A model generated the notes under the pieces. That model saw nothing but the letters and a program-made list of their open reading frames with translations, made no database searches and was not told where the DNA came from. Shown here piece after piece: positions 29,871 through 40,100 of a stretch of 64,000 nucleotides of DNA. Position numbers and translations under genes: made by a program. Each line of letters opens with the position of its first letter. Position 1 is the first letter of the stretch. This DNA is from Asparagopsis taxiformis. Its lineage: Eukaryota; Rhodophyta; Florideophyceae; Bonnemaisoniales; Bonnemaisoniaceae. The DNA lies in contig JALQPE010002623.1 of assembly GCA_030407315.1 (NCBI GenBank), positions 1-64,000 of the forward strand, in the 5' to 3' direction.

Positions 29871-30196
29871 GGTCGCTACTGGCAAAACTGCAATGCTGCT
29901 GCTGCTATACGCGAGGGAACGCAGCAATAGAGAGCGAGTTGCATCTTGGAATCTATTTGAGCGCTGCAAATTGTATACAACGGAATCGAATCATAGCGAA
30001 TCGCTTGCATGTCGACCACTTATTTTTCATCGACAAAACTCGTTTCCACCAGTCAAAACTTGTCTCCCAAATATGCGCCACAAGTTGACGCTAAACGCAT
30101 CCTCCTGACGCGTCGCGTGCCCGTATCTTATAAACCTACCTCCGTATCGATTCCACCTCATCCGTCGCGTCCATTGCGAGCCCAACGCGACCAACC
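29871..30196. promoter_or_regulatory. Bidirectional promoter region between HNH and ABC1 kinase genes
   Basis: 326 bp separate the two divergent start codons. On the plus strand a TTATAAAC box (30128-30135) lies about 62 bp before the kinase ATG. No other motif is clear. Shared control of two plastid-type genes is plausible but unproven. Confidence 0.4.
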
Positions 30197-32185
30197 ATGG
30201 TCTCGATGCCCGCCTTTCTCCCGCCAACCCCGCTCCGAGCGGCCACCATTCACCATGTCAGCACGCCGCGCATGGTGCTCACCAAATCGAGCAACAAACC
30301 CGTCAAAAACCCGTCACAACCCGCCCGCGACGATGCGACATACATCGGCTCCCGCCCCGTCGCGCGTCGCGGCAGACTCCGTGTAGATTTCGCCGCTCGC
30401 TTCACAGAGGACGCGCCACTGGCGCCCCCAACAGACGACGGCCGCTACAGTCGCTGGAAAAACGGCAATTACATATCCCGTTCCCTGGCCATCTGGAGCT
30501 TTATGGCGCGATTATTGGCCGCCAATTGGGTCGACTCCAAGCAGTGGACCTATCCGCCTGGCGGACGCACCGCCGAACGTCTCGCCAAACGGCGTCGCAA
30601 ACTCGCAGCCTATGCGCGCGAACGTATCCTTAAACTAGGACCCACCATGATCAAGGTCGGACAATTGGCCAGTACCCGCGCTGATATTCTCCCGAGAGAG
30701 GTCGTGCAGGAACTCAGCGCTTTGCAGGATCGCGTGCCCGCGTTTTCGTGGCTCGAGGCAGAGCGCATTCTCGTCCAGGAATATGGAAGACCTGTCGAGC
30801 AGGTTTTTGCCTATTTTGATAAAGTGCCCATCGCTGCCGCTAGTCTGGGTCAGGTGCATCGCGCGACCCTGTTTTCAGGCGAGCAGGTCGTCGTGAAGAT
30901 TCAACGCCCGTCGTTGCAAAAGTTGTTTGATTTGGATTTGGACGCGTTGAAGGTTGTGGCTTACTATCTGGACAATTCCAAGCAGTATGGTGGTAATGGT
31001 CGCGATTGGATCGGCATTTATGAAGAGTGTCGAAAGGTGCTGTATGAAGAGATTGATTATGAAAGAGAAGCCGATAGTTGTCAGCGATTCGGAGATAACT
31101 TTCGCAATGCAGGCATTTCATATGTCAAGGTGCCACTTGCGTATAAGGATTACACCACTAAACGAGTGCTCTGTCTGCAGTATTTGCCTGGTATCAAGAT
31201 CTCGGACAAGGAGAAACTGGAACGAGCCGGGCTAGATCTCTCGCTAGTGGCCGAACGCATCGGCTCAGCATTCATTCGTCAGGTACTGGAATACGCCTTT
31301 TTCAGCTCCGATCCGCACCCAGGCAATTGCGCTGTCGGCGCAGGCGAAACCATAATCTTCTACGACTTTGGCATGATGGGCGAACTCAACCCCAACATCA
31401 AACAACGTCTCATTGACATTCTCGCCGGCGTATTGGACAAAGACGCTGATGTGGTCATGAACGCGCTAGTCGATCTAGACGCCCTCGTACTACCCGCCGA
31501 TCCAAGCCCAGTACGTCGCTCCATTCAATTTTTCCTCGACTCTATCGGCTCGCGTCCCAGTCGCGATCAGACGGTAGCTGCCATCGGTGACGATCTGTAC
31601 GCCACAGCATACGACCGTCCATTCCGACTTCCAGCAGCCAGTATCTTTCTACTGCGCGCCTTTTCAACGCTGGAGGCGCTCGCAAAGGGTCTTGATCCCG
31701 AGTTTAAATTTTCCGAAATCGCCTTTCCGTTTGCAGATGAGCTATTGCGGGAGCGAAGCGGAGGGATCTCGTCGCCGCAGGGCCTGATGCGATCGGTAGC
31801 GACGAGCGTTCTGTCCGGCAAATCCAACGCCGTCACTGACGAGGTGCGCAAACGAGTCGTTGGTGCCGGTACGGATGCTGTGAAAGCTGTGAGCAGAATT
31901 GAGAAGATTGAAAAGACATTGACGCAATTGGAGAGAGGCGATATTAAGATCCGGTCGAGATCTACTGAGACGGAGCGATTGTTGCGCAAACAGTATCTGC
32001 TTACGGAGACGAGTAATTATCTATTGTCGACGGGTACGGCCGCTTTGGCCGCGACGCAGCTGTACATTTCGGGAAATTTGGAACCGGCGGCGGTCGCGGC
32101 TGCTGGTTCGGTCGCGCTTGGCATTTTATGCTTGCGGAAAGTTGCAAAGTTGAATAAGAAAGAGGCGTTTACGCTGGATCGTTGA
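30197..32185 (+). CDS. ABC1/UbiB-family (ABC1K) atypical kinase, plastid type
   Basis: The protein has 662 residues. A basic, Ser/Thr-containing N-terminus (about 65 residues) suggests organelle targeting. Family motifs are present in order: KLGPTMIKVGQLASTRADIL (KxGQ at 153-156), the Ala-rich loop IAAASLGQVHRA (around 212-223) replacing the usual Gly loop, Lys234 in VVVKIQRP, EIDYEREAD, SDPHPGN (371-377) and the DFG-like FYDFGMMGEL (Asp390). Two hydrophobic segments near the C-terminus (about 600-650) probably anchor it in a membrane. Relatives act in plastoglobule prenyl-lipid metabolism or mitochondrial coenzyme Q synthesis. The plastid-type sequence and the HNH neighbour favour the plastid. 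The start has an ACCATGG context. Confidence 0.9.
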   Translation: MVSMPAFLPPTPLRAATIHHVSTPRMVLTKSSNKPVKNPSQPARDDATYIGSRPVARRGRLRVDFAARFTEDAPLAPPTDDGRYSRWKNGNYISRSLAIWSFMARLLAANWVDSKQWTYPPGGRTAERLAKRRRKLAAYARERILKLGPTMIKVGQLASTRADILPREVVQELSALQDRVPAFSWLEAERILVQEYGRPVEQVFAYFDKVPIAAASLGQVHRATLFSGEQVVVKIQRPSLQKLFDLDLDALKVVAYYLDNSKQYGGNGRDWIGIYEECRKVLYEEIDYEREADSCQRFGDNFRNAGISYVKVPLAYKDYTTKRVLCLQYLPGIKISDKEKLERAGLDLSLVAERIGSAFIRQVLEYAFFSSDPHPGNCAVGAGETIIFYDFGMMGELNPNIKQRLIDILAGVLDKDADVVMNALVDLDALVLPADPSPVRRSIQFFLDSIGSRPSRDQTVAAIGDDLYATAYDRPFRLPAASIFLLRAFSTLEALAKGLDPEFKFSEIAFPFADELLRERSGGISSPQGLMRSVATSVLSGKSNAVTDEVRKRVVGAGTDAVKAVSRIEKIEKTLTQLERGDIKIRSRSTETERLLRKQYLLTETSNYLLSTGTAALAATQLYISGNLEPAAVAAAGSVALGILCLRKVAKLNKKEAFTLDR

Positions 32186-32469
32186 GTTTGTTGGTGCGCT
32201 TTTGTAACATAGAGTAGAATAGTATGGTGAATGAATTACAAGAGGATTGCGTGCCCGTCCAACAATAGCACGTTTGCCGACGTGAAGCGACTATGAATCT
32301 CCGCGTGTGACACATCATTGCTGTATTCAAATTATACAAATTCCATTTGCGTCACCACATATTAATATCGACTCATCACACAACCATCCTTCCTCGGACC
32401 TAACTACCCAGCGTAGACTCCCCGTATAACCGCCTGACCAGACGTCCATCTCAAGCGCCCCAACCCACC

Positions 32470-33282
32470 ATGAGCGCCATGCAAGCGCCACCAGAAGCCG
32501 CCATGGACACCACGGCCCCGACGGCCAACCAGCTGTCAACCGGCCACCAAAAAGTCGACAACCAGCTATGTCTAAGCACGCCATTCGACGCATTGTGCAT
32601 CTTCAACCAATGTTTCATCGTGCCCGAGCGCATGAACTATGTGGAGCTCTACTTTGGCAAGTACCACGGCACAATAACCGAGCCGGGTTGCTACTGTCGC
32701 AACTCGTGCACGGTCGAAATCCGACGCGTAGCCACCAATCTGATCACGTACGACCTCGAAAACACCAAAGTGCTCGATCTGAACGGATCGCCCGTCGTGA
32801 TATCGGGCATCATCACCTACGAAGTCGTCGACGCGCGCAAAGCGGCCATCGATGTCAACGACCCGCATCGCTTTGTGCGCGACCAAGCACCGGCCATTTT
32901 GAAACGTGTCGTCTCGCAGTACCCGTACGAATCGGAGCAGCCCGGCGTGCCGAGTCTGCGCACGGAGACGACGGAGATTTCAAACAGCATGCGCGACGCG
33001 TTGCAGCAGAGATGCCAGGTGGCCGGCGTGCGTATCGAGACGTTTAGTGTGAACGAACTGTCGTACGCGCCCGAGATTGCGATCAGTATGCTCAAGAGAC
33101 AGCAGGCCGAGGCGCTTATTTCGGCGAGAAAGGCTATTGTGGCTGGTGCTAAGGATATTGCTAAGAATACTGTCGAGGACGTTGGACAGCATATGTCGCC
33201 GGAACAGAAGGCGGGCTTGTTGAGTAATTTACTGGTGGTGCTTGTAGGTGATAAGGACGTTCAGCCTGTTGTGTCGGTTTGA
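32470..33282 (+). CDS. SPFH/band 7-domain protein
   Basis: The protein has 270 residues. The SPFH core spans about 45-240: FIVPERMNYVELYFGKYHGT, NLITYDLENTKVLDLNGSPV, GIITYEVVDARKAAIDVNDP, TTEISNSMRDALQQRC, then VAGVRIETFSVNELSYAPEI and an Ala-rich helix (QAEALISARKAIVAGA). No N-terminal membrane anchor is seen. Membrane attachment may use Cys residues near 74-80 (GCYCRNSC), as fatty-acylated SPFH proteins do (inference). Such proteins form oligomeric membrane microdomain scaffolds. It is shorter than flotillins and closer in size to stomatin-type proteins. The start context is ACCATGA. Confidence 0.87.
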   Translation: MSAMQAPPEAAMDTTAPTANQLSTGHQKVDNQLCLSTPFDALCIFNQCFIVPERMNYVELYFGKYHGTITEPGCYCRNSCTVEIRRVATNLITYDLENTKVLDLNGSPVVISGIITYEVVDARKAAIDVNDPHRFVRDQAPAILKRVVSQYPYESEQPGVPSLRTETTEISNSMRDALQQRCQVAGVRIETFSVNELSYAPEIAISMLKRQQAEALISARKAIVAGAKDIAKNTVEDVGQHMSPEQKAGLLSNLLVVLVGDKDVQPVVSV

Positions 33283-33773
33283 GACTTTTCTAGTGCTGAT
33301 GTGATGCTCTCCGTGTTTCGATGGGGACGAAGAATGATGTTTTGTTTGTAATTGCTGTTGCTCGCTATTACTGTTTACAAGGCCTTTGTGCCTCTGTTTC
33401 GATAGTCGATGACGTTGACGTCAAGAATCTTATTTGTCTTGTAGTTGCTCGTCAATATTATCTATTTTTGGACAATTAACTCGCACATATTTCAATTGTA
33501 ATTGACGTGTCAAATGTCGCAGAGGACTTGCACAACACGTGGCGAGTTGATTGATTGCTCAAAGACGCCGAAATCGCAAATTTCGCATTTGAAAACCAAA
33601 ACCTGCAAAACATGCCTTCTTTTCAGATTGTCTCATTAAAAAAAATAAACAACTCAGCGTCGATCCCTCACATCGGTCATGACGTAACATCTCCTCCACC
33701 AACAAACTCAACTCACCCGCATGCATCGTCCTCAACCTTCATCAACCTCCGCATCACCGCCACATCAACCACC
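33283..33773. other. Intergenic region
   Basis: No gene is seen. The frame of the following glycosyltransferase is open back to 33555, but the extension precedes the signal peptide and is taken as 5' untranslated. Confidence 0.4.
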
Positions 33774-34976
33774 ATGAATCTATTCAACTTTCTAATCTTC
33801 ATTCTAATTCTCTCCCAAACCACCCATCAACCCGCCGCGGTCTCGACAATCCCCGCGCTCTCCCCCAAGAAAATCGCGCTATTACACATGCACGATCGCG
33901 TCTACTTCTTCGACAATCTCGGCACTCTAACGCTAAGCAACAAAAAACGCTACGCCGCACGCCACGGGTACGAAATGGTCGTGCACGTCCCCGAAGAAAC
34001 AAGCGGTCTCTACCGCGCATCGGACGCGGACTGCACGCAGCACGGCGCCGAGATGCGCCATGGCGCCTGTTACCAACCGGCGAATCGTGGCTTTCAGAAC
34101 GACGATCGCGCCGCGACGTTTGGAAAGATCAAGCTTGCACGCGCCGCTTGCGTCGGCAGAGACGGCTATTGGTTGCTATGGTCCGATGCTGATGCGATGA
34201 TTATCAACCAAACGGTGCCGCTGACGCAGCTTATTGACGACCGATTCGATATGATGATCTCCGTCGATTGGCTCATGATTAATGCCGGCGTCATTCTGAT
34301 CAAGTGTTCGCGTTGGATGAATGGGTTTTTGAAACGAGTGTACGACGATGAAGAGTTTGATGAGGCGCGCGCGCTCGATCAGTCGGCGTTGCAGCATTAT
34401 CTGGATAATGAAGAGGGGGCGAAGCAAAGGGTGAAATTTGTGCCCAAGAGATTGTTGAATGTCTATGTGGAAGAGTATGTGCCCGGCGATTTTTTGCTGC
34501 ATATGGCTGGAAAGTTGTATGAGTCGACAGTGGATGGCGCTAATGCTATTGCGAATCAGTTTGATGTGCTGTCCACGGTTGATCATGTCGATGATATTGC
34601 GGCGTTTTTCCAGGGCAGATATTTGTTGGGCATGTACAGCGGCGTGTGCGTTCCGGATGAAGAGAATGGCACGGAGGATTGTTCGCCGGAGGATGAAAGG
34701 CGTTTGAAGCTCAAGGAACCGTTGATTGCGATGAGTGTTCCCAATAGATATCGTCATGTCTTGTTGAGATATTCATGGATGGACAGTTGGGAGGATAAGT
34801 ATGATGTGCCTGGATGGGATGATGGTAGAGTTGTGTTTGATCCGCAGAGTGATGGCGACGATGATGACACAAGTATTGTGGATAATGTTTCAAATGATAC
34901 TGTGGATCAGGTTGGTACATGTACAGCAGGAGCGGGTTCCAGATGTAATGATGATGATGATCGTGATGAACTTTAA
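33774..34976 (+). CDS. GT34-like glycosyltransferase with signal peptide and RDEL C-terminus
   Basis: The protein has 400 residues. The start MNLFNFLIFILILSQTTHQP is a signal peptide or anchor. The catalytic domain (about 40-250) holds the nucleotide-sugar/metal DxD motif in YWLLWSDADAMI, the NAGVILIKCSRW block and DQSALQHYL, as in GMA12/MNN10-type galactosyl/mannosyl-transferases (GT34). The C-terminal 60 residues are acidic and end DDDDRDEL. RDEL at the very end resembles the ER-retrieval signal KDEL/HDEL, suggesting a soluble ER-lumen enzyme rather than the usual Golgi type II form. Two N-glycosylation sequons occur (for example NQT, NGT). The ACCATGA start context is good; the substrate is unknown. 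Confidence 0.82.
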   Translation: MNLFNFLIFILILSQTTHQPAAVSTIPALSPKKIALLHMHDRVYFFDNLGTLTLSNKKRYAARHGYEMVVHVPEETSGLYRASDADCTQHGAEMRHGACYQPANRGFQNDDRAATFGKIKLARAACVGRDGYWLLWSDADAMIINQTVPLTQLIDDRFDMMISVDWLMINAGVILIKCSRWMNGFLKRVYDDEEFDEARALDQSALQHYLDNEEGAKQRVKFVPKRLLNVYVEEYVPGDFLLHMAGKLYESTVDGANAIANQFDVLSTVDHVDDIAAFFQGRYLLGMYSGVCVPDEENGTEDCSPEDERRLKLKEPLIAMSVPNRYRHVLLRYSWMDSWEDKYDVPGWDDGRVVFDPQSDGDDDDTSIVDNVSNDTVDQVGTCTAGAGSRCNDDDDRDEL

Positions 34977-35476
34977 ACTTGATGTGGTATTGTCTTGGGG
35001 AGTTTGACTCAATTGTCAACTCGTGGACAAAGAATTGGAATGACAGATTTCCGTATCACTATCATCAATGTGAATGAATACAGCAATCAGATTTAGTAGT
35101 GTGGTGTAATCTCTGTTATGTAACCAACATGAGATACACGTATCTGACTCGCAGCTCGCGCGTGATTCGGATACAAGGTATAGCCGAAGAAAAGAATAGC
35201 CAAATGTATGATATGCTGGTACGATCCGACTCAGCGAACGTACAATAGCATACATATCGAAGAACACATTTGTGTCTCCTGGTAGAACGGGTGCACAAGG
35301 TTGAAGCAACGCGTCTCGCTTCTTCGCACTCCTCAACAAGACCCTTCGGGATCGCACACCGCCTCAGCCAATTACAGCGTTTGACACACCAACCAACGAC
35401 CCATACCCAAATCTCTCTACAGTACACGTCCCCAACCGATTACACCACCATCGAGATCCAACAACCCGCCAGCCGC
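34977..35476. other. Intergenic region
   Basis: No supported gene. Short frames on both strands lack motifs. Confidence 0.4.
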
Positions 35477-36000
35477 ATGCCCATGCAGCCAACTCATCGT
35501 CTTACACGAAGTGTACCGCCACCCAACATCCAGCAGCAACAGCAACAGCCCACTCACGCACAACACGTCGCTCCAGGCGATCAACTGAATGCTCCACAGC
35601 AATAGGCAGATCCGCGGCGCGGCGTGCAGCCGCGGAGCACCGGCGCGTCCAGCGGCGTCGGACAGACGAAACAGCCAATCCGGCAGCCTATAGCGCGGGA
35701 CGACGCGCCACAACATGCATCGCCCCTGTCTACGACGCATGTCTGTTCCATCCATGCGCGTCATCCGCCCCGAGTCTGCCCGGCGTGTGCACGTCCACAC
35801 GCCTTACACAATTCGCGCATCGCCATTGGCAGACCGTGAATCTCGGCGCCAGATCCGCCCAACGCTCTTCTGTCCGCAATTCATACACACACACTGGGCT
35901 GCGCATCGCTGGGTGTGATGCTGTTTGCGTGTTGGATCGCGCCCTGTTTCGAAGCAGGACACCCATGTACGTGGCGTGAGCGCTTTTAAAAGGCTCTTCT
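35477..36000 (+). pseudogene. Pro/Gln-rich, possibly LITAF-like sequence broken by stops
   Basis: One frame from ATG 35477 encodes a Pro/Gln-rich segment (PPPNIQQQQQQPTHAQ), meets TAG at 35603, continues Pro/Gln-rich to VCPACARPHAL, meets TGA at 35837, then reads a hydrophobic Cys-containing stretch (LGCASLGVMLFACWIAPCF). Pro-rich tail, CPxC, hydrophobic Cys-rich hairpin is the layout of LITAF-domain proteins, but the second CPxC is not in frame. It could be a decayed gene, an unresolved spliced gene or chance. Confidence 0.22.
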
Positions 36001-36246
36001 TCCTTCCCGCACCGCGCAAAAATAACCTCAAACTAGCATATTGACGTGTCGTGACTGCGCGTTATTCTTGATACCCTTGGAAGCGTGTGTTGATATTGGC
36101 AACTAGTGTTTGCCACATTAATTATTCGACCTTGTGGCGTTTGGGGGCAGTGCTATTCCCGCGCATTTTCCACTCTTGTTGCAACGCGCTTGTAGACCGC
36201 CAACGATCAGGCAACGGTATTCTTCGATCCGTGCATCTCCTCCGCG

Positions 36247-37266
36247 ATGAAGCCGTGCATGTACATCATCATCGCACTTGCTGTGCTTGTGCACGTCGTT
36301 CGCGCAGACGTCGACCAGGACGACATCGATAGAACCTTCGAGCTTGAAATCGGCGATCGCGCATTGTGTGGATTCCAGATCGAAATTGACGATGAGTCGC
36401 TTACACTAGACGCGTCCGATATCAAGGTTGAAAATGACGATTGTGACGGCGGTACCCTCACGCTCTCCCAAAACCCCAAGGATGCCACATCTGCCGCCAG
36501 GTTTCTGATTTCCAAAGTAGAGGCCGGAAATATCCTCGCCGGCTCCATCGACGACCAACTCACATGCAATGACTTTTCGCTTGCCTCCGGTTCTAATTTC
36601 ATCTTCTTCGAACCCGAGGACGACTTCACCGTCAAATGGGCCGATTTATTCAACGGCGAAAGCCCGCTGGAAAACGCCACCAATGACGACGATTTCGAAT
36701 TCGACGACGGCACCACCTACCTAATTGTCAACGAAGACTGTCTCTACAGAGCGACCTCCATCACCGATTCCGTCTGCTTCCCGTCCTCCGCAACCGTGCA
36801 GCTCAAATCCGGCGCCCGCATCCGCATGGACCAGCTGTCAATCGGCGACCAAGTGCTCGTCAAACGGGGCGTGTACTCGCCGATTATCGCGTGGACACAT
36901 CGCGATGCGCGCGCGTCCAACGCCCGCTACACAAAGATTGAAACGGCGCACGGCCAGAAACTCGTCATAACCGACAGTCACTACGTGTATGCAGACATGC
37001 AGATGCGTCAAGCTGCTTCCGTGCGAGTCGGTATGACAATGGAGACCGGTGAGGGTGATGATACCGTTGTGACTAAAGTTTCACGTGTGCATGCGCGTGG
37101 ATTGTACAATCCGCAGACAGCACACGGTGATATAGTGGTGAATGGGCTTGTCAGTTCCACGTATACTAGCACCGTGAAACCGGAGATCGCACATGCATTG
37201 CTTACGCCGATTCGAGCAGTGGTGAAGGCCGGCTTGTGCGCCGCGTCTGTATTATCGGGTAAGTAA
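36247..37266 (+). CDS. Secreted Hint-domain (hedgehog/intein-like) protein 1
   Basis: The protein has 339 residues. Signal peptide MKPCMYIIIALAVLVHVVRA; then an acidic N-terminal domain (about 21-178) with four Cys shared with the neighbour paralogue (ALCGF, DDCDG, LTCND, NEDCLY), likely two disulfides; then a Hint domain from Cys179 or close by (SVCFPSSATVQLKSGARIRM, LSIGDQVLV, YSPIIAWTHRD). The TxxH block is VITDSHYVYAD, followed by GDIVVNGLVSSTY. The Hint fold catalyses self-cleavage at the bond before its first Cys, as in hedgehog. The N-terminal domain is not a hedgehog signalling domain and I do not recognise it. It may be released and modified extracellularly (inference). A tandem paralogue lies downstream. 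Confidence 0.88.
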   Translation: MKPCMYIIIALAVLVHVVRADVDQDDIDRTFELEIGDRALCGFQIEIDDESLTLDASDIKVENDDCDGGTLTLSQNPKDATSAARFLISKVEAGNILAGSIDDQLTCNDFSLASGSNFIFFEPEDDFTVKWADLFNGESPLENATNDDDFEFDDGTTYLIVNEDCLYRATSITDSVCFPSSATVQLKSGARIRMDQLSIGDQVLVKRGVYSPIIAWTHRDARASNARYTKIETAHGQKLVITDSHYVYADMQMRQAASVRVGMTMETGEGDDTVVTKVSRVHARGLYNPQTAHGDIVVNGLVSSTYTSTVKPEIAHALLTPIRAVVKAGLCAASVLSGK

Positions 37267-37958
37267 CTGTTTGGACGGACATATCATATGCGGTGAGTAT
37301 TAGACCTCTCATTTGACATTGACAAGATGGTAAACTTTAAAGTACAAGAAAGACACACACTAGTTTAGATCAGTTGAGGTGATGGGGTGCATAGCCTAGG
37401 AGCAATAGGTGTGGCAATGCGATACGTTTGTCAGACTTGACGGGCTGTCAAGATGATGCTCGCACAGAAACGGGTCCACCAATGAACTGATCAACTTTGA
37501 TTGCCATTGGTACGGGAACTTTGCATATGCGTCTGACTGAATTACTGCGCTGGAAAAAGTGTTCAAACACCCAACAGCTGACCTTCTCTCTTCTCCAGTC
37601 ATAAGCTTATGGCACTCGTTACTGGACATAACCGTCCACCTCGTCCCAATCATGTTTCTAGCAGACTCATTTCCACACGCTCGCTTACGTTTCCACATTC
37701 CAGATGTGTCACTGTTCAGTATCTACCGCGACACCATTTCTGCCAGATCCATACAATTCACTTCACGAATAACATTGCTGTGCCATATAACATAAATGAT
37801 CGCCTCAGCCTCGCTGATGTGGAATGCTAACTGCATCCAACTCCACCTCCCGACACGGACCGCAGTGCCCCATCCCTGCGCATAAAACAAATACTCCTCC
37901 TCAATCACACGCTTCATCCGCAACTCCCGCGTTCATCCCATCTCGCATCACGCCCAAA
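37267..37958. other. Intergenic region between Hint paralogues
   Basis: No gene is seen. The frame of the second Hint gene is open back to 37824, but the extension lacks hydrophobic leader features. Confidence 0.4.
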
Positions 37959-38990
37959 ATGTCGCCCGCAGCACTGGCCCTCGCTCTCGTCCTAGCGCTC
38001 TTCGTGTCCCATTCGCGCGCCGACTTTGACCGCGACGAAATCGACAACGAATTCAGACTGCGCATCGGAAGCGTGTCCGAGTGCGGAGAAATACTACGTT
38101 TCCGTCGCGAATCGCTCTTGCTACGCGCGGAAGATATTCGCATCGACGGCGACGATTGTACCGGCGATGGAGTTCTTCGTCTCACCGAAAACCCGCGTGA
38201 TAACCCGTCACCAGCCGTGCGATTCCTTCTCAACGAAAATGACTCGGGTGACTTTTTCGCGGGAAGACTCTCCTCCAGGATCACTTGTGGCTCTCTCACG
38301 GTACCGGGACGCTCAGAATTTATTTTCCTCGAACCCGACGATGACTTTCGCGTCAGATGGTCGACGTTTTTCATGACACGAGGCGGCATTCAGGCAGCAG
38401 ATAGGGACAATCGGTTCGAATTTGATGAGGATACAAACTATGTTATCGTTCGTGACGATTGTCTGTTTTCAAGTACCAATATCGGTGACGTCTGCTTCCC
38501 GGCCGCAGCGACTGCGCAGCTTTCATCTGGTCGCGTCGTGCGCATGGATGAACTGCAAACCGGTGACAACGTTTTGGTGGCTCCTGGTATTTTTTCTCCC
38601 ATCATCGGTTGGACTCATCGCGATTCAACCCCCATGTCTGCCATCTATACACGCTTAGACACAGATTCTGGTCACTCACTGACGACGACCGATGGTCACT
38701 ATGTCTACGCTGATGGAAAGATGATGAAAGCGGAAGACGTTCGTGTCGGTATGGTCATGAAAACTGGTACTGGATCTGACACTGCCGTTGTAGACGTGAG
38801 ACGTGTAGCCGATAATGGTCTTTACAATCCACAGACGATCCACGGTGACATTGTTGTGGACGGTCTGTTGAGTACAACATATACAAAGACTGTGCCACCA
38901 ATGACAGCTCATGCAATGTTGGCACCAATCCGTGCTGCTTTCAAGGCTGTTTGTCAGTTGATACCGTCTGCAATCTCTGAAGAATTATGA
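37959..38990 (+). CDS. Secreted Hint-domain protein 2 (tandem paralogue)
   Basis: The protein has 343 residues from the ATG at 37959 (AAAATG context), which starts the signal peptide MSPAALALALVLALFVSHSR. It has the same plan as its neighbour: an acidic four-Cys N-terminal domain (SECGE, DDCTG, ITCGS, DDCLF), then Hint from GDVCFPAAATAQLSSGRVVR with the TxxH block TTTDGHYVYAD and the closing GLYNPQTIHGDIVVDGLLST. Both end with a short helical tail (AHAMLAPIRAAFKAV). The Hint halves are clearly more alike than the N-terminal domains, suggesting faster change of the released part. No cholesterol-transfer region is obvious, so the acceptor after cleavage is unknown. Confidence 0.88.
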   Translation: MSPAALALALVLALFVSHSRADFDRDEIDNEFRLRIGSVSECGEILRFRRESLLLRAEDIRIDGDDCTGDGVLRLTENPRDNPSPAVRFLLNENDSGDFFAGRLSSRITCGSLTVPGRSEFIFLEPDDDFRVRWSTFFMTRGGIQAADRDNRFEFDEDTNYVIVRDDCLFSSTNIGDVCFPAAATAQLSSGRVVRMDELQTGDNVLVAPGIFSPIIGWTHRDSTPMSAIYTRLDTDSGHSLTTTDGHYVYADGKMMKAEDVRVGMVMKTGTGSDTAVVDVRRVADNGLYNPQTIHGDIVVDGLLSTTYTKTVPPMTAHAMLAPIRAAFKAVCQLIPSAISEEL

Positions 38991-39587
38991 TTGCTTACAA
39001 TTGAAGCTGTTCTGTTTGGACCACCCAGAATAGCCCTTCAGTGCGCACCATGCTCCATGTGAAATTGGTTGCACAGTGACAATACCTTATCTATGTTTAG
39101 CTCTGCTAGGAACTGCCGCACTTTCCGTTTGGCAAGTCTGATGCTCCCTGAAAATGTCAAAACCAGTAGAATGACGACTTGTTACCCTCAGGTGTGCAAT
39201 GGCAGTTGAGATACCAAGTAATCCAAGTGGTGCTCAAGCTTGAGCAGTTTCTTGGCACCTTGTGCGTGCGTCTGTTGCAATAATCCCCAATTGGCGTCTT
39301 TTGAGAATCAGAATTTTTTCACCCGAGTCCGCCACATTGTCTCGGTCAACATCTTAAACCTCTCGTTGTAATTAAATGTCTACGTGACTTGACTCAATCG
39401 TGTTCCCGGCGCTGCAACATATATTCAAAATTTGAAAGCGAACCAACAAGGAACGCTCGTCGCCCTGAACGCTGATATAGATGTTAGTCGATATGTTCCC
39501 TAGTGCCTGAAAGTTCCTTCATTCTTGGCCTCCCGAGTAAAATCATTCGCATCATCAAACACCACAAAGTTTTAGCCACTGGCAGAA
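38991..39587. other. Intergenic region
   Basis: AT-rich DNA; no supported frame or repeat. Confidence 0.4.
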
Positions 39588-40100
39588 ATGGGAGCTTTCT
39601 TAAGTCGTCATTACGGAGAGCATCCAAAATACGACGCGCTGCCGGACTGCGAAGAGATGGCTGTCTTCTATCCGGAGTCACAATGTTGCGGTGTGAATGG
39701 GGAAAGAATTTCTGATAAGCTGAAAGATATTCCATCAGCGACCGACATCAGCGCGCCATCGCGCATCGAAGTTGAGCGAGGACGTGGTACCCTATCTGCA
39801 ATCGTGGATAAGCCCTATTCTAAACCCACAGTTGTTCATTCAACTGCCGTTTCATCCGAGGGTGAAGAAATGTGCTGGAAATGGCCGATTGCTCGCGAGA
39901 CATTTCCAAATACGTATTTTGCAGAAAGGCAATGGGGACAATTTGGTGTTGCTTGTGCCTCATCATATGAAAAGGCCTACACTGAGGACGTGGCATGCGG
40001 AAGAGAGCGGCGACCCACGTTGCTACTGACGGATGGACAAAGAAAAGATGGCATCTCGAGAGAAACAAAACTGAAGCGGTGTACCAGTAGCATGTGGTAG
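39588..40100 (+). CDS. Hypothetical protein with N-myristoylation-like start
   Basis: The 170 residues are unrecognised. It starts MGAFLSRHYG: Gly2 and Ser6 fit the N-myristoylation consensus, with basic residues next, as in membrane-attached signalling proteins. The middle is hydrophilic with scattered Cys (ESQCCGVNGE, EEMCWKWP). The start has A at -3 and G at +4. It has no neighbours of related function. It may be a lineage-specific gene. Support comes only from length, context and composition. Confidence 0.42.
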   Translation: MGAFLSRHYGEHPKYDALPDCEEMAVFYPESQCCGVNGERISDKLKDIPSATDISAPSRIEVERGRGTLSAIVDKPYSKPTVVHSTAVSSEGEEMCWKWPIARETFPNTYFAERQWGQFGVACASSYEKAYTEDVACGRERRPTLLLTDGQRKDGISRETKLKRCTSSMW

